Below are positions 47,733 through 59,936 of a stretch of 64,000 nucleotides of DNA, one piece after another. The stretch is from Taiwanofungus camphoratus. Lineage: Eukaryota > Basidiomycota > Agaricomycetes > Polyporales > Taiwanofungaceae. The notes below the pieces were generated by a model that made no database searches, was not told where the DNA came from, and saw only the letters and a program-made list of their open reading frames with translations. The number at the start of each line of letters is the position of its first letter. Positions within the stretch are counted from its first letter, which is position 1. The stretch covers positions 62,001-126,000 of the forward strand of contig CP021228.1 of the NCBI GenBank assembly GCA_003999685.1, given 5' to 3'. Made by a program: the position numbers and the translations under genes.

Positions 47733-49309
47733 TGATGAGTCCCGTAGCCTCCTGGGCCCCGAATCGCGATTATTAGGAGCTTTCTAATCCCCCAACCGAC
47801 CACTCTAAGACTCTCCTACAGCCTACGACAGGAGGGATAGGTCCCTATAATATTCCTAATGCCCCCTCTCCTTCCTAAACCCTTCTAACACCCTACGAAG
47901 TCTTGCGAAGTCACACGAGGTGCTACGAGGTTTTGAATGCTAGACGCGAAGTCCCTAACTCCTGCTAAGTCCACTATCGGACACTGCCGGCCCTCCCATA
48001 CTGTTCCATTGGATCTAGGTCCTATCTACTATGTCACTCATCCCGGGCTTAGCTAAGAAGTCTTAGCTAAGTCTCTCCTAGCTCTTGTGATTGCAGCTAC
48101 CTCCGATAGGCCGGAAGTTGGACTTAGGAAGCCTTGTGCACCCCCATGGGTCTCGATCCTATGCCATAAGGTCATCCTAGGACGTACCCATATGGCCCTC
48201 CACCCAGTTAGGACACCTCCTACCCCGATTAGGCCAAGCTCCGCTGCTAAGAACTTCGTGCGCTCTTAGCCCACTAAGATAGGTGATCACGGCGCATGGC
48301 TGCTCTCAGATAGTCATCCCGCCCTCGTGAATGAAGTTGGTCACCTTTCTACCATTCGTAGTTCCCCTGTTTCAGTTCCTATCCTCCTCGTGTTCACTTC
48401 GGAGTCCATGCGTTTTAGTACACATTTCGGACTTGTAAGGATCACTTCGCGCAAGATTAGTTCACCTCACGCTCCCCTATTTAGTCAGAGGTAGTTTACG
48501 ATGTAAGAGAGAGACCCCTCATTGCACGCTTCTCTCTTTGGAATACCAGTTCCCCTGTAGCTCCGATCTCAGGAAAGCGCCGCAAGTACAACCTTAGGAA
48601 CGGTCCTAAGGTCCCTAAGTCTCCACCCCAGCTTCGTTTCAGTATCTTTGAACTACGTCTACGCTCGCAATATATCTACGAACCACGTCTACGCTTCCCG
48701 AACTACGCACTACGATCTACGAAAGTCGCCGTGACTTCGCACCCTTCAGCACCTCTTATAGCACCTATCCGGTGGGCCTCCGCCTTAGTTATACCCTTAG
48801 GCTCACGTTGCGTCATCCCTACGTCCTACGAATAGCCCTATGACTCTCTCATAGCCTTAGTTACAGGCTATAGTACATCTCCCTACGCCCTCGAACTCTC
48901 CGACCTCTCCTACAGGTCTCCTACGCTAACCAAACCTCGCCCACTTCGCTCTAACAAACCTCTAAACCTTACGACCTTTAGCTAACTCTAGCTAAAAGGA
49001 CTTCGCAGCATCTACGAAGTCAGCTCGCGCGATTTAGCTAAAACTTCGAAGGACTTCGCAAAACCTCGAAGAACTTTGCGTACTTCGGAGGGCCTCGCAA
49101 GGCCTTAGGGATAGTATAGCACTTAGGAACAAGATCCTGTTGTGCAGGACCCTTGACCCCTTACTCCCCCACTTACAAAAACAAGACATACAGGTTTCCC
49201 GGTATCATACAGGTAGTAGCTCCTACCCTCACACCCTCACAGTTATCACACTACCCCCAGCCACGTTGCGGAGCACTCCCTAGGTACCAGGGTCCCCTAG
49301 GTCATATCA
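47733..49309 (+). repeat. 5' LTR of the family-A element (short form)
   Basis: 1,577 bp from TGATGAGTCC to CATATCA. It lacks two blocks, together about 190 bp, that are present in the 3' LTR. It contains the paired CTTAGCTAAG palindromes and frequent CTACG motifs seen in every copy. Confidence 0.88.
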
Positions 49310-49313
49310 TTTC

Positions 49314-49330
49314 TGGAGCCCACCGCAAGG
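49314..49330 (+). promoter_or_regulatory. Candidate primer-binding site of the family-A element
   Basis: A TGGAGCCCACCGC stretch begins 4 nt after the 5' LTR. TGG at its start is expected for pairing with a tRNA CCA end. The tRNA was not identified. Confidence 0.45.
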
Positions 49331-49349
49331 GGGAGCAGTCAAGATTTCA

Positions 49350-51185
49350 TTGCCTTCAGATCATCCTACGTCTAACCAGTCCTCTCCGAGAAACAGCGAT
49401 CAGTTACTATCCGAGTTCTTTCAGGTCGGCTATCGTTACTATACTCAAGCAGGCCTTACACGAAGCACCTCTTCGCGAACACCTACGACTATCCCCTCCG
49501 ATATCATTTCTACACTCGAATCTTCCGAATCGACCCCCGACTTCGAGGCTCTTTTCGAAGGGTCTCTAGACACGCTTACCACGTCTGAAGACTCACCAAT
49601 TGAGGACTTCGAACCTCAGTCCGCGTCCCCTGAGCTTCCTAACACCTCCGAAGAAAGCGGTCCTTCTTCAGCGTCTGACCCTATCTTAGTCCATTTACCA
49701 GAATCCCCTCAGCTATCCTCTACGCTCCCATCAACTTCGCATTCCCCTCCGATTCCTTCTATTACTCTTTCCGACGCTTCTACGACCCCATCCTCTTCAG
49801 CTAGCATCAACTCAGCTTTGAACCCATCTTTGACCGCACCCACTTTAGCTAATCTCCTAAATCCTATTTCTGTGTCAACCATGAACGCACCTCCACTCAT
49901 GCCGCCCCAAGGAGATCGTACATCCCCCACCTTCGATCCTGACCAGCCTAGGACCATCCAAAGGTATTTTCAGGACTTAGAGTCGCTTTTTGTCCGCTGC
50001 CAGATAGCGGATGAGGCAACAAAGAAACACTGGACTACTCGCTACCCTCTTATCGATGTTTCGGACCTATGGGAGTCCCTCTCTGAGTGTTTCGATGTCA
50101 CGAAGACCTACGAAGACTTCAAGAAGGAGATTAGAAGCCTCTACCCAGGCACAGAGGACAATAGAATGTGGTCTATGTCCGACTTGGATCAGTTGATAGG
50201 AGAATGTGCTAGAATTGGAATCAACAATGCGGCAGACTTAGGAAGCTTCTATCGTGAGTTTTATGCCATCACGAAGTACCTAATTTCGAAAAATAGGTTG
50301 TCTACTATCGAGCAAAGCCATGCTTTCGCGAGGGCCTTCCAGCCTTCGCTATGGGCTCGCGTGTCTACTAGGTTACAGCTAAAGTTCCCTGATCACTTAC
50401 CCGATGATCCCTACACCTTGGACCAGCTACATAGCGCAGCGAAGTTCGTACTCTTTGGTACTTCTATGACTCTTACCTCTGCTACGACTGTAACTGCTTC
50501 GACCACTGCCGTGCCTGTGGGGGGCTCATCGCTAAAGATAGAGGATCTACAGACGTTTGCGGAGATCCTCACGAAGTCCGTAACCAGTGCGCTAGCTCCT
50601 GTTCTTGCGAACCAGCAACCCCCTCGATTGGACAGCTCGTGCGGCGAGCACACTCATGTGGAAGGCCAGTACTGTCACTATTGCGGGGACTTGGACTGCT
50701 GCACTAGGTGTTGCAAGCACATTGAGCAAGACATCAAGGATGGCAAGTGCAAGCGCAACCCAGATGGAAAGATAGTGCTGCCAAATGAAAATTTCGTACC
50801 CAGAACGATCCCAGGACGTACGATTCGCGATAGGCTTTACGAATATCATCGACAAAATGGCACAAATTCCTCCCCACAGCTCCTATTCGAAATCGACAAT
50901 CGCCTAAATGTGCCCGCATTCTCACTATCTGCCGAGGATCGTATAGCCGCTTTAGAACACGAGATTTACCAACTTCGGAGACGTCGCGAAGTCTTCAATG
51001 GTGTGGAAGTATCCCAGCGCAGAAGGCAGGGTGCTCCTAACGCGCAGTCTGATCCTAGAAACCCACCCATAGCCAACGCACCTCCGATAGGACGCGCTCA
51101 GCATCCAGTAGTGGATCCCCCTGCTAACCAAGATGCCCCAGTGGCGGAGGCGCAGAACCAGACCCCTCCTACCATTCTAAGGTGA
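49350..51185 (+). other. gag region (family A)
   Basis: An open segment of about 610 codons. A Ser/Pro-rich N-terminal part is followed by a helical capsid-like region and a Cys/His-rich knuckle (YCHYCGDLDCCTRCCKH), then a charged tail. Order and position fit Gag. Fossil. Confidence 0.75.
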
Positions 51186-51233
51186 TTCAATTATCCTTCT
51201 AATTCAGCGCCTTCACCTCCGAAGCCTGCAAAT

Positions 51234-52283
51234 GTGTCCGACCCACCCACGAACTCATCGGAGCATGCCTCGTCTACACCTAACGTACCAGCCCAACCAG
51301 CATCACAGGCAGCCATTCCACCGCCCACTCCACCAGTACATCCTTTCGCTAATGCTCGAGATGCTACTTACGCACCTCCGAATCTTCGAAATTTCGCAGC
51401 AGCTCCGAAGCCTACAGCAGACAAGGGCAAGGACGTGGCCTATAAGACGATCACACCGGTTCATCAGGAGAAACTTACAGAGGAAATATTCGTGCGATCT
51501 ATGAGAACACCAGTGGTTACACTAACGCCCGAGGAGCTACTATCTATATCCCCGGATGTTCGTGCGCGATATCGCGAAGCTATCACCCCTAAACGTGTGC
51601 CTATGGATCCTAAGGCTACTCATATGGCTCAAATTACAAAACTCTCAGACGACCTCGCTTCTAAAACGACACTAGCAACCTCTGAACTATCGTGCCACGG
51701 TGAACCCCTTGTCCCTGGTTCGACCATCATTCCAGACCCCTACAAAACGTACTTACGACACGTACCCGGAAAGGAAGAACCCTCCAAAATCATAGTAGCC
51801 CGCGACTCGAACTCTATCCATTCTATTGAAGCCCTAATCGACAACAAAGAGCGAATCGAATGCATCGTGGACCCTGGTTCACAAGTGGTTGCGATGTCAG
51901 AGCAAGTCTGTCATGCCTTAGGGCTAATCTACAACCCTTCTGTGCAGCTAAATATGCAGTCTGCTAATGGCAGTATTGACCGTTCCTTAGGACTGGTTCG
52001 AAATGTCTCGTTCCAAGTAGGTGACATCGTGTTGTACCTACAGATGCACGTCATACACAATCCCTCCTACGATATCCTTCTAGGCCGTCCCTTTGATGTG
52101 GTAACCGAGAGTGTGGTTAAGAACTTCGGAAACGAGGAGCAGACCATCACGATTGTATGCCCGAACACGAGCAAAGTTGCGACCATCCCTACGATGCCTC
52201 GAGGACGTCAAAAGTTCTTACCAGCCCATCATCATAGTTGCCCCCACGCGAACTCTTCAAATCATTTGCGATCGGGTTTTTAG
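51234..52283 (+). other. Aspartic protease region (family A)
   Basis: Contains IECIVDPGSQVVAMSEQV, a D-P-G-S retropepsin-type active site, and the downstream YDILLGRPFD block typical of Gypsy proteases. Fossil. Confidence 0.8.
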
Positions 52284-52852
52284 ATTTCGAGGATTTGAGA
52301 AATCAAGGAGAGGTCGCCCTGATCGTTGAGTATGAATCTGATACCCCTAAAATCGTGTCTTTCGCTGCTGTAAATGCGGCAGATAACAATTCTGTTCCTG
52401 CGCTCTATCTATCAGTCTCTAACTCTGTGTCTAGCTATCTGCAGTCTCTCTATTTTAGCGAAACTTCGAAAGTCTCGGAAGGTCCTGCTGATCATACTAG
52501 GTGGCTATCTGGCTTTCTAGCAACAGCAACAGCGCCCGAGGCTCCCTCCCTTTCACACGATAATCCAAATTCTCTTCCTATGCTTTCGCTTTCCGCCTCT
52601 AGAAACATATCCTCTATCCCCATTTCAGGTCCCAGGAATGCTACGAAGGTCACGAAGCCAGCCCGAAGACCTTCCCCTGCTTCTAATCCGATGGTATCCC
52701 TTCCTAAGTTGTCAGATTCTTCCCCTATTCCTACATTTGCAGCATCGAAAAAGAAGTACAAGCCTGTAGCGCTGAAGACTCGCCCTATTCTGGGAGCTTT
52801 GGACGAACGATTCTGAATCATTCGTGAAATTAAAGGCGACCCTTTAGCGACG

Positions 52853-53923
52853 ATGCCTACCCTATCACCGACTCCACCACCTTTCGAACCTACTTCGCGA
52901 TATACGCAAGAACGGCACAATCTCACGGACAAGCTACACAGCGGAGACTTCCTACAACCAGCAGAGAGGGACCTCCTACATCATTTTATGATCCTACATG
53001 CTGATGCGTTCGCTTGGAATGACTCCGAAAGGGGGTGCTTCAAGCCAGAGTACTTCCCTCCTATCGACTTTCCGGTAGTACCGCACACGCCATGGGTACA
53101 AAAGAACATTCCTATCCCACCCGGAATCTACAACGAAGTGTGCGCAATCATCAAAAGGAAGATCGCAGCTGGGGTCTACGAACCTTCGAATTCTTCCTAT
53201 CGTTCACGATGGTTTTGTGTGGTGAAGAAAGACGGAAAGTCCCTACGCCTTGTACATAGTCTGGAACCCCTAAATGCTGTCACGATTCAACACTCAGGCG
53301 TTCCCCCGACTCCCGAACACCTCGCAGAACAGTTTGGAGGACGACCTTGTGGTGCTATGTTGGATCTATATGTAGGCTATGATGAACGCTTGATAGCAGA
53401 GACTTCGTGCAATCTTACGACATTTCAAACACCTTTCGGAGCTATGAGATTGGTCACTCTACCTATGGGGTGGACCAACTCGGTCCCTATCTTCCATGAT
53501 GATGTTACGCACATCCTACAGCCCAAAATTTCTCACCTAACGGTTCCCTATATCGACGATGTTCCGGTCAAAGGCCCTGAAAGTTCGTACGATCTCGTAC
53601 CTATTTCGGAGAATCCAGGCATTCGAAAGTTTGTTTGGGAACATTTTACGAACCTCAATAGGATAGTCACACGCATGCGCTACGCAGGAGGTACCTTTTC
53701 TGGAGTTAAAAGCATTCTAATTGCCCGCGAAATCACCGTTGTAGGGCATCGGTGTACTCCAGAAGGTCGCCCACCGGACGAGTCTCGTGTTGCAGCCATA
53801 CGCAACTGGGGACCTTGTGCGACCCTATCTGACGTTCAAGCCTTTTTAGGAACCATTGGAGTAGTCCGTATCTTCATCCGAAACTTCGCACATCGTGCAG
53901 ATGCCTTAGTATGCCTAACGTGA
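52853..53923 (+). other. Reverse transcriptase region (family A)
   Basis: Blocks VVKKDGKSLRLVHSLEPLN, FGAMRLVTLPMGWTNS and the catalytic YIDDV are in the usual order, followed by the connection segment. Fossil. Confidence 0.88.
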
Positions 53924-53986
53924 AAGGCAGTACCCTTCGAATTTGGTCCAGCGCAAATCGCAGCGCAGGAGGACCTTAAGGATGCT

Positions 53987-56092
53987 TTGCTGTCCTCTCC
54001 AGCTCTCCGATCCATTAACTATTCATCAGGTGCGCCCGTGATCTTAGCGGTTGACACCTCCTATATTGCAGTTGGCTATCACCTTTGCCAATGCGATGAG
54101 GGCAACCCTAAAGTCCGATTCTACAATCGTTTCGGATCCATCACCCTAAATGATCGCGAGCGGAGGTTCTCGCAACCGAAGTTAGAGATCTACGGATTGT
54201 TTCGAGCACTTCGCGTACTACGAATCTACCTAATCGGAGTTAGGAACCTTATAGTGGAAGTGGACGCACGCTATATCAAAGGGATGTTGCAAAATCCGGA
54301 CATCGCACCCAGCGCGAGTATAAATCGCTGGATCGTATCGATTCTAACATTCCATTTCACCCTAGTACATGTACCAGGTACGATGCATGGACCAGATGGA
54401 CTATCAAGACGAACCCCCCAGCCAGGAGATCAAGAAGAGAGCAGCGAAGAAGACTTCGAAGACTGGATAGACAAAATGCACTCGTTTCTACATCACATCC
54501 AAGCCCCCCCTTCCCATCCTATACCATCGATTTCTACCCTACTCCCTTACGAATTCGCCTCTAACATTCCTATCACAACCCCCACACCTCCGATAGCTCC
54601 AACCTTCGCCTCCGAGTTGGCTGAGGACAGCCAAGGTTTCAATAGGGAGGAGGAGAGCTACGATAGCGTCCCAAGGTCCGAAATGGCCAAGGAAGCTGAC
54701 GCAAGACTTGACTTAGTAGCAAAATTCCTACGAAGCCTCGCGAGACCTGCCAACCTATCAGATTCAGAATACGAAGGTTTCGTAAAATACTGTCTTCTAT
54801 TCTTCCTCGACGAGGACATACTTTGGCGCAAAGATCCACAAGGAGCTCACAAACTAGTTGTAAAGCAGGCAGATCGTCTACGAATCCTCCGAGAATGTCA
54901 CGATGCAGTCGCGCATCGAGGAATACACGCTACGAAGGTGCTGATTTCGGAGCGGTTTTGGTGGCCCTACCACCATATCGACATTGCCTGGTATGTTCGA
55001 AGCTGCCACCTATGCCAGATTCGCCAAGTGCGGCAGATCCTAATCCCTCCTACGGTCGCTACGCCCGCTCCGATCTTCGCAAAGGTTCATATAGATACCA
55101 TGCATATGCCCCCTTCTAACGGATTTAGGTACTTGGTGCAAGGCCGGTGTTCTCTAACCCAGTACCCCGAATTTCGGATGCTTCGCAAGGAGACGGCTAA
55201 AGCTTTGGCAGAATGGCTCTTCGAAGACTTTGTTTGTAGGTGGGGTGCGCTATCGGAGATAGTCACGGACAACAGCGCTCCCTTCGTAAAAGCCATGAAC
55301 TACATAGCGAAGAAGTACCAGCTACGACACATCCGAATTAGCGGATACAATTCGCGTGTCAACGGACTGGTGGAGAGGCCTCACTTCGATGTTAGGCAGG
55401 CTCTATTCAAGGCCGTGGATGGCGAAGAGTCTAAATGGTCTCAGGCAACGTACTCAGTCTTCTGGTCCGAAAGGATCACGACTCGAAAGCGCATGGGATG
55501 TTCGCCCTATTTCGCGGTCACTGGCACCCACCCTGTTATCCCTTTGGACGTCGTAGAGGCCACCTATATCCTTCCTCCTCCGTCTTCTATGCTATCCACG
55601 ACCGATCTTATCGCACGTCGAGCTATCGCATTGCAAAAGCGGGTGACTCAGATAGCGGAACTACATTCGAAGGTCTACGAAGCGCGAAGACAAGCTGCTC
55701 TGCGATTCGAAGAGAAGCATAAGCACTCCATCCACGATTTCAACTTCGAAAAGGGCGATTTAGTACTAATTCGCAACACACAGATAGAAAAGTCCCTAAA
55801 TCGGAAGATGCGACCTCGCTACCTCGGCCCAGTACTCGTAGTATCTAGGAACAAAGGTGGTGCTTATATCCTATGCGAATTGGATGGTTCGGTACTCGAC
55901 AGGCCTACGGCAGCCTTCCGAGTCATCCCCTACTTAGCGCGAAAAGCCCTCGAACTTCCTACCGAACTCTTGGACGTGTCGATGGAGCGACTTCGCGAAC
56001 TAGAGCTGACTACCACCCAAGGCGATGACGAAGAACTAGGATCGTATCCCTACTCTCCTAAGTCCGGCTCTAGTCCATCCGAAGCTCACTAA
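53987..56092 (+). other. RNase H and integrase region (family A)
   Basis: The RNase H start ILAVDTSYIAVG and a HHCC zinc finger (H of CHDAVAH and HRGIH, then CHLCQ) are followed by the integrase core with IDTM, VTDNSAPF and the Glu of NGLVERP. No chromodomain is seen at the C terminus, unlike the family-C remnants. Fossil. Confidence 0.85.
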
Positions 56093-56626
56093 AGAATCAG
56101 AGGAGCAATTGACGATACCCCGACTTTAGCTAAGATTACGCTACGTCCATTTTACTTTTCGCTTACCTTTTGGTCATGTTTTACTTTCCCCAACAAGCCC
56201 CCACTCAGTTTGACAGCTACGAAGTTCCGAATGTCTACGAATTTTTACTTACAACATTTCCTACTTTTTACTATAGTGATTCAACTCACGAAGTCGCAAT
56301 ATCGTTCTAAAGGCTCCTAAAATGCCAAGCGGAGCGAAGATTGCGCGAGGGGCCTTAAGCCCTTCAAGGCCATGATGATTTACTGAGCCTAAATGAGCGC
56401 ATTTTATCCCCCTAAGTCTTCTAATTCTTCGCTGTGTTGTTTGGTTACTTCACGCACTTAGGAACCTTTTCACAAGGACGACGTTTGCGTCCGCTTTATT
56501 CAGACTACTGTACACATATTGGAAAAGGTCCCTAGCAAAGGGACGCGCAACGAGAGAGAATACAGCACGTTGGTGCGACAGATACGGAACGGGCGAGATG
56601 ACGAGCTACGAACCTCCCCCCACCTT

Positions 56627-58004
56627 CTAAACCTCGGCCTCGGCATCTTCCTCATCCTGCTCGGACTCACCGGAGGGACCAGGATCAGTAGAGGAGGCGG
56701 CGACGCGACGGCGAGGAAGGGGGAGAGAGCTCAAGTCGAGCGGCGCAGGCGTACGACCGGTTAGGGCGGTTTCGGCACGATAGAGCCCCGAGATGTAGTC
56801 TTCGAGACGCATCGCGCGACTCTCGGCCATCGCGCGGTCATACCAGAGGCCTTCGACAACGGCTTGATGCGCAGGGGTGAGGCCGTCCAAGTATTCAGCG
56901 CCGTTAAGGGCCAGCGAGGCCTCGAGCGACATCGTAGGCGCAGGGGTCGACTTCGCCTTCTTGGACTCGTGGGCGCGAGGCGGGGACACCTGAGGAGGTT
57001 GGCCCGCAGCTAGGGAACGTCCTAACATCAGCAATGTCGCGATAACGAGGGCACGAGAAGCCCTACCACGCTTCGAAACGCGCACGCCGCGCTCCTTACC
57101 GTCTACGGAGAATCCGCCCCAATAACACCCCTGCGACTCTCGCAGGCACTTACCGCACTTCACGGCGCCCGCGGGGAGTTCGCACTCGAAGTCTGCGGTG
57201 TAGGTGCTGCAGCGATCGCACTAGGTAGCAATGATAAGCCGCGAACAGTCACGAAAAGGACGTGCACTCACCTTCGCATGAGTTCACCTATGCTCCGCCG
57301 CCTTCACCATGTTAGCCAGGGCTTCGGGCGTCGGAGGAGCCTTCGCCTTCGCAGCGTCCTTCCCCGGAGTAGGAGGGACCCCTACGAAGACACCCGAACT
57401 AGTGGACGAGGCGAGTTCACCAACTTGGCCGCTAGAAACGGAGGCCATGATCGAGCTGGCCTGGGAAGCCGCGCGAGTAGAAGCCGCTGCCTTGGCCCGA
57501 GCTGAGGGACGACGAGTACGCGAGGAGGTACGACTAGGAGCCGGCGAAGGAGCAGAAGACGAAGCCGCAAGTTGGGCAGCACGTTCAAGCGCAGCGCGCT
57601 CGACCGCCTCCACACGAAGTCGTTCGGTCGCACGGGCGAGTTCGCGCTGTGCGTCTCGCTCTTGAAGCATAGCAGCGAACTGAGGAAAGCCGGTGCGAGC
57701 CCACGAGATCCACGACGAGTCCGCGAGAGGGAGGATCGCCGTCAAACCTTCGACGATGGCGGCCTCTAAGGTAGGATCGGCGGGAGCGTTCGAAGCCTGG
57801 GACAGGACCCGCCAGTTACCCTATAACGCAGTGAAGACGATGTATCGAGCGATCGAGGAGGGTACGTACCACACGACGTCCTAAGTTCCTCGCCCACCGC
57901 AGGTAATCTTCGGCCTCCGCTACGCCCTCCGGACGAGAATCGAGGAGCGCCAGGACATCGCTGTGAGCCAGGCCAACACCATCAGAGTCCATATCGTCGA
58001 ACAT
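56627..58004 (-). other. Antisense open segments inside the family-A element
   Basis: Between pol and the 3' LTR, the minus strand carries three long coding-like stretches with intron-like gaps. One begins at the ATG at 58004 (MFDDMDSDGVGL); one is Ala/Ser/Arg-rich at 57,284-57,745. The third has a cysteine cluster around 57,120-57,220 (CDRC, then single Cys, then CGKC and C) followed by a segment ending near 56,627. A partial copy of its start recurs at 59,937-60,192. The cysteine spacing suggests zinc binding. It may be a captured host gene or an antisense element gene; function unknown. Confidence 0.5.
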
Positions 58005-58159
58005 GATGGGGAAGGGAAAGGCAAAAGGGGAGAAAGGAGAAAAAGATAAGAGGCACCCACAATTAGCTTCTATCAGGATATCGCCCGCTTCGCAGATCGG
58101 ACGCGATAGGCTACAAGTTCCCACGGTCGCGCACACTGACTGAGGACAGTCAGGATTTC

Positions 58160-58172
58160 AATAGGGAGGAGG
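58160..58172 (+). promoter_or_regulatory. Polypurine tract of the family-A element
   Basis: AATAGGGAGGAGG directly abuts the 3' LTR start. The same tract precedes the LTR at 60193. It primes plus-strand synthesis in this class. Confidence 0.75.
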
Positions 58173-59936
58173 TGATGAGTCCCGTAGCCTCCTGGCCCCC
58201 GAATCGCGATTTTAGGAGCTTTCTAATCCCCCAACCGACCACTCTAAGACTCTCCTACAGCCTACGACAGGAGGGATAGGTTCCTATAAAGTTCCTAATG
58301 CCCCCTCTCCTTCCTAAACCCTCCTAACACCCTACGAAGTCTTGCGAAGTCACACGAGGTGCTACGAGATTTCGAATGCTAGACGCGAAGTCCCTAACTC
58401 CTGCTAAGTCCACTATCGGACACTGCTGGCCCTCCCATACTGTTCCATTGGATCTAGGTCCTATCTACAACGTCACTCATCCCGGGCTTAGCTAAGAAGT
58501 CTTAGCTAAGTCTCTCCTAGCTCTTGTGATTGCAGCTACCTCCGATAGGCTCCGAAACGGTCCGAAGTTCCGGAAATTGGACTTAGGAAGCCTTGTGCAC
58601 CCCCATGGGTCTCGATCCTATGCCATAAGGTCATCCTAGGGCGTACCCATATGACCCTCCACCCAGTTAGGACACCTCCTGCCCCGATTAGGCCAAGTCC
58701 CGCTGCTAAGAACTTCGTGCGCTCTTAGCCCGCTAAGATAGGTGATCACGGCGCATGGCTGCTCTCGGATAGTCATCCCGCCCTCGTGAATGAAGTTGGT
58801 CACCTTTCTACCGTTCGTAGTTCCCCTGTTTCAGTTCCTAATTAGTTCCTATCCCCCTCGTGTTCACTTTGGAGTCCATGCGTTTTAGTACACATTTCGG
58901 ACTCGTAAGGATCACTTCGCGCAAGATTAGTTCACCTCACGCTCTCCTATTTAGTCAGAGGTAGTTTACTATGTACAAGGGAGACCCCTCAGTGTACGCT
59001 TCTCTCTTTGGAATACCAGTTCCCCTGTAGCTCCGATCTCAGGAAAGCGCCGCGAGTACAACCTTAGGAACGGTCCCAAGGTCCCTAAGTCTCCACCCCA
59101 GCTCCGTTTCAGTACCTTTGAACTACGTCTACGCTCGCGATATATCTACGAACTACGTCTACGCTTCCCGAACTACGCACTACGATCTACGAAGTCGCCG
59201 TGACTTTGTGCCCTTCAGCACCTCTTATAGCACCTATCCGGTGGGCCTCCGCCTTAGTTATACCCTTAGGCTCACGTTGCGTCATCCCTACGTCCTACGA
59301 ATAACCCTACGACTCTCCCATAGCCTTCATTACAGGCTATAGTACATCTCTCTACGCCCTCGAACTCTCCGACCCACACCTCGGCGTCATCAGACACTTC
59401 AGAGCTTCCAGCAACCTCGTTCCCTCATTCCTATTCCAAGTATTAGCTCTCCGAACCATCCGACCTCTCCTACAAGTCTCCTACGCCAGCCAAACCTCGC
59501 CCACCTCACTCTAACAAACCTCTAAGCCTTATACCCTTTAGCTAACACTAGCTAAAAGGACTTCGCAGCAGTCTCGTACCCTCTGCCGCTTAGTAGAAAT
59601 TATAGTCCATTGGCTTATTGCTCCCTAACTCTATACAGCCTACGAAGTCAGCTCGCGCGATTTAGCTAAAACTTCGAAGGACTTCGCAGAATCTCGAAGG
59701 ACTTTGCGTACTTCAGAGGGCCTCGCAAGGCCTTAGGGATAGTATAGCACTTAGGAACAAGATCCTGTTGTGCAGGACCCTTGACCCCTTACTCCCCCAC
59801 TTACAAAACAAGACATACAGGTTTCCCGGTATCATACAGGTTGTAGCTCCTACCCTCACACCCTCACAGTTATCACACTACCCCCAGCCACGTTGCGGAG
59901 CACTCCCTAGGTACCAGGGTCCTCTAGGTCATATCA
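58173..59936 (+). repeat. 3' LTR of the family-A element (long form)
   Basis: 1,764 bp from TGATGAGTCC to CATATCA. It includes the two blocks missing from the 5' LTR, so the two LTRs were not simply copied from one another. Confidence 0.88.

Larger units (their letters stand above)
47733..59936 (+). mobile_element. 12.2-kb Ty3/Gypsy retrotransposon, family A
   Basis: The only copy here with both LTRs and internal sequence. Parts in order: 5' LTR, primer-binding region, gag, protease, RT, RNase H-integrase, about 2 kb of extra sequence with antisense open segments, polypurine tract, 3' LTR. It inserted into the RT of a family-C chromovirus after CCGG (47729-47732). The right flank is CCGC and continues into a tail piece of another family-A copy, so target duplications do not match. 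The coding region looks nearly complete but broken in about three places. Low divergence between LTRs outside indels suggests a fairly young insertion. Confidence 0.88.
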
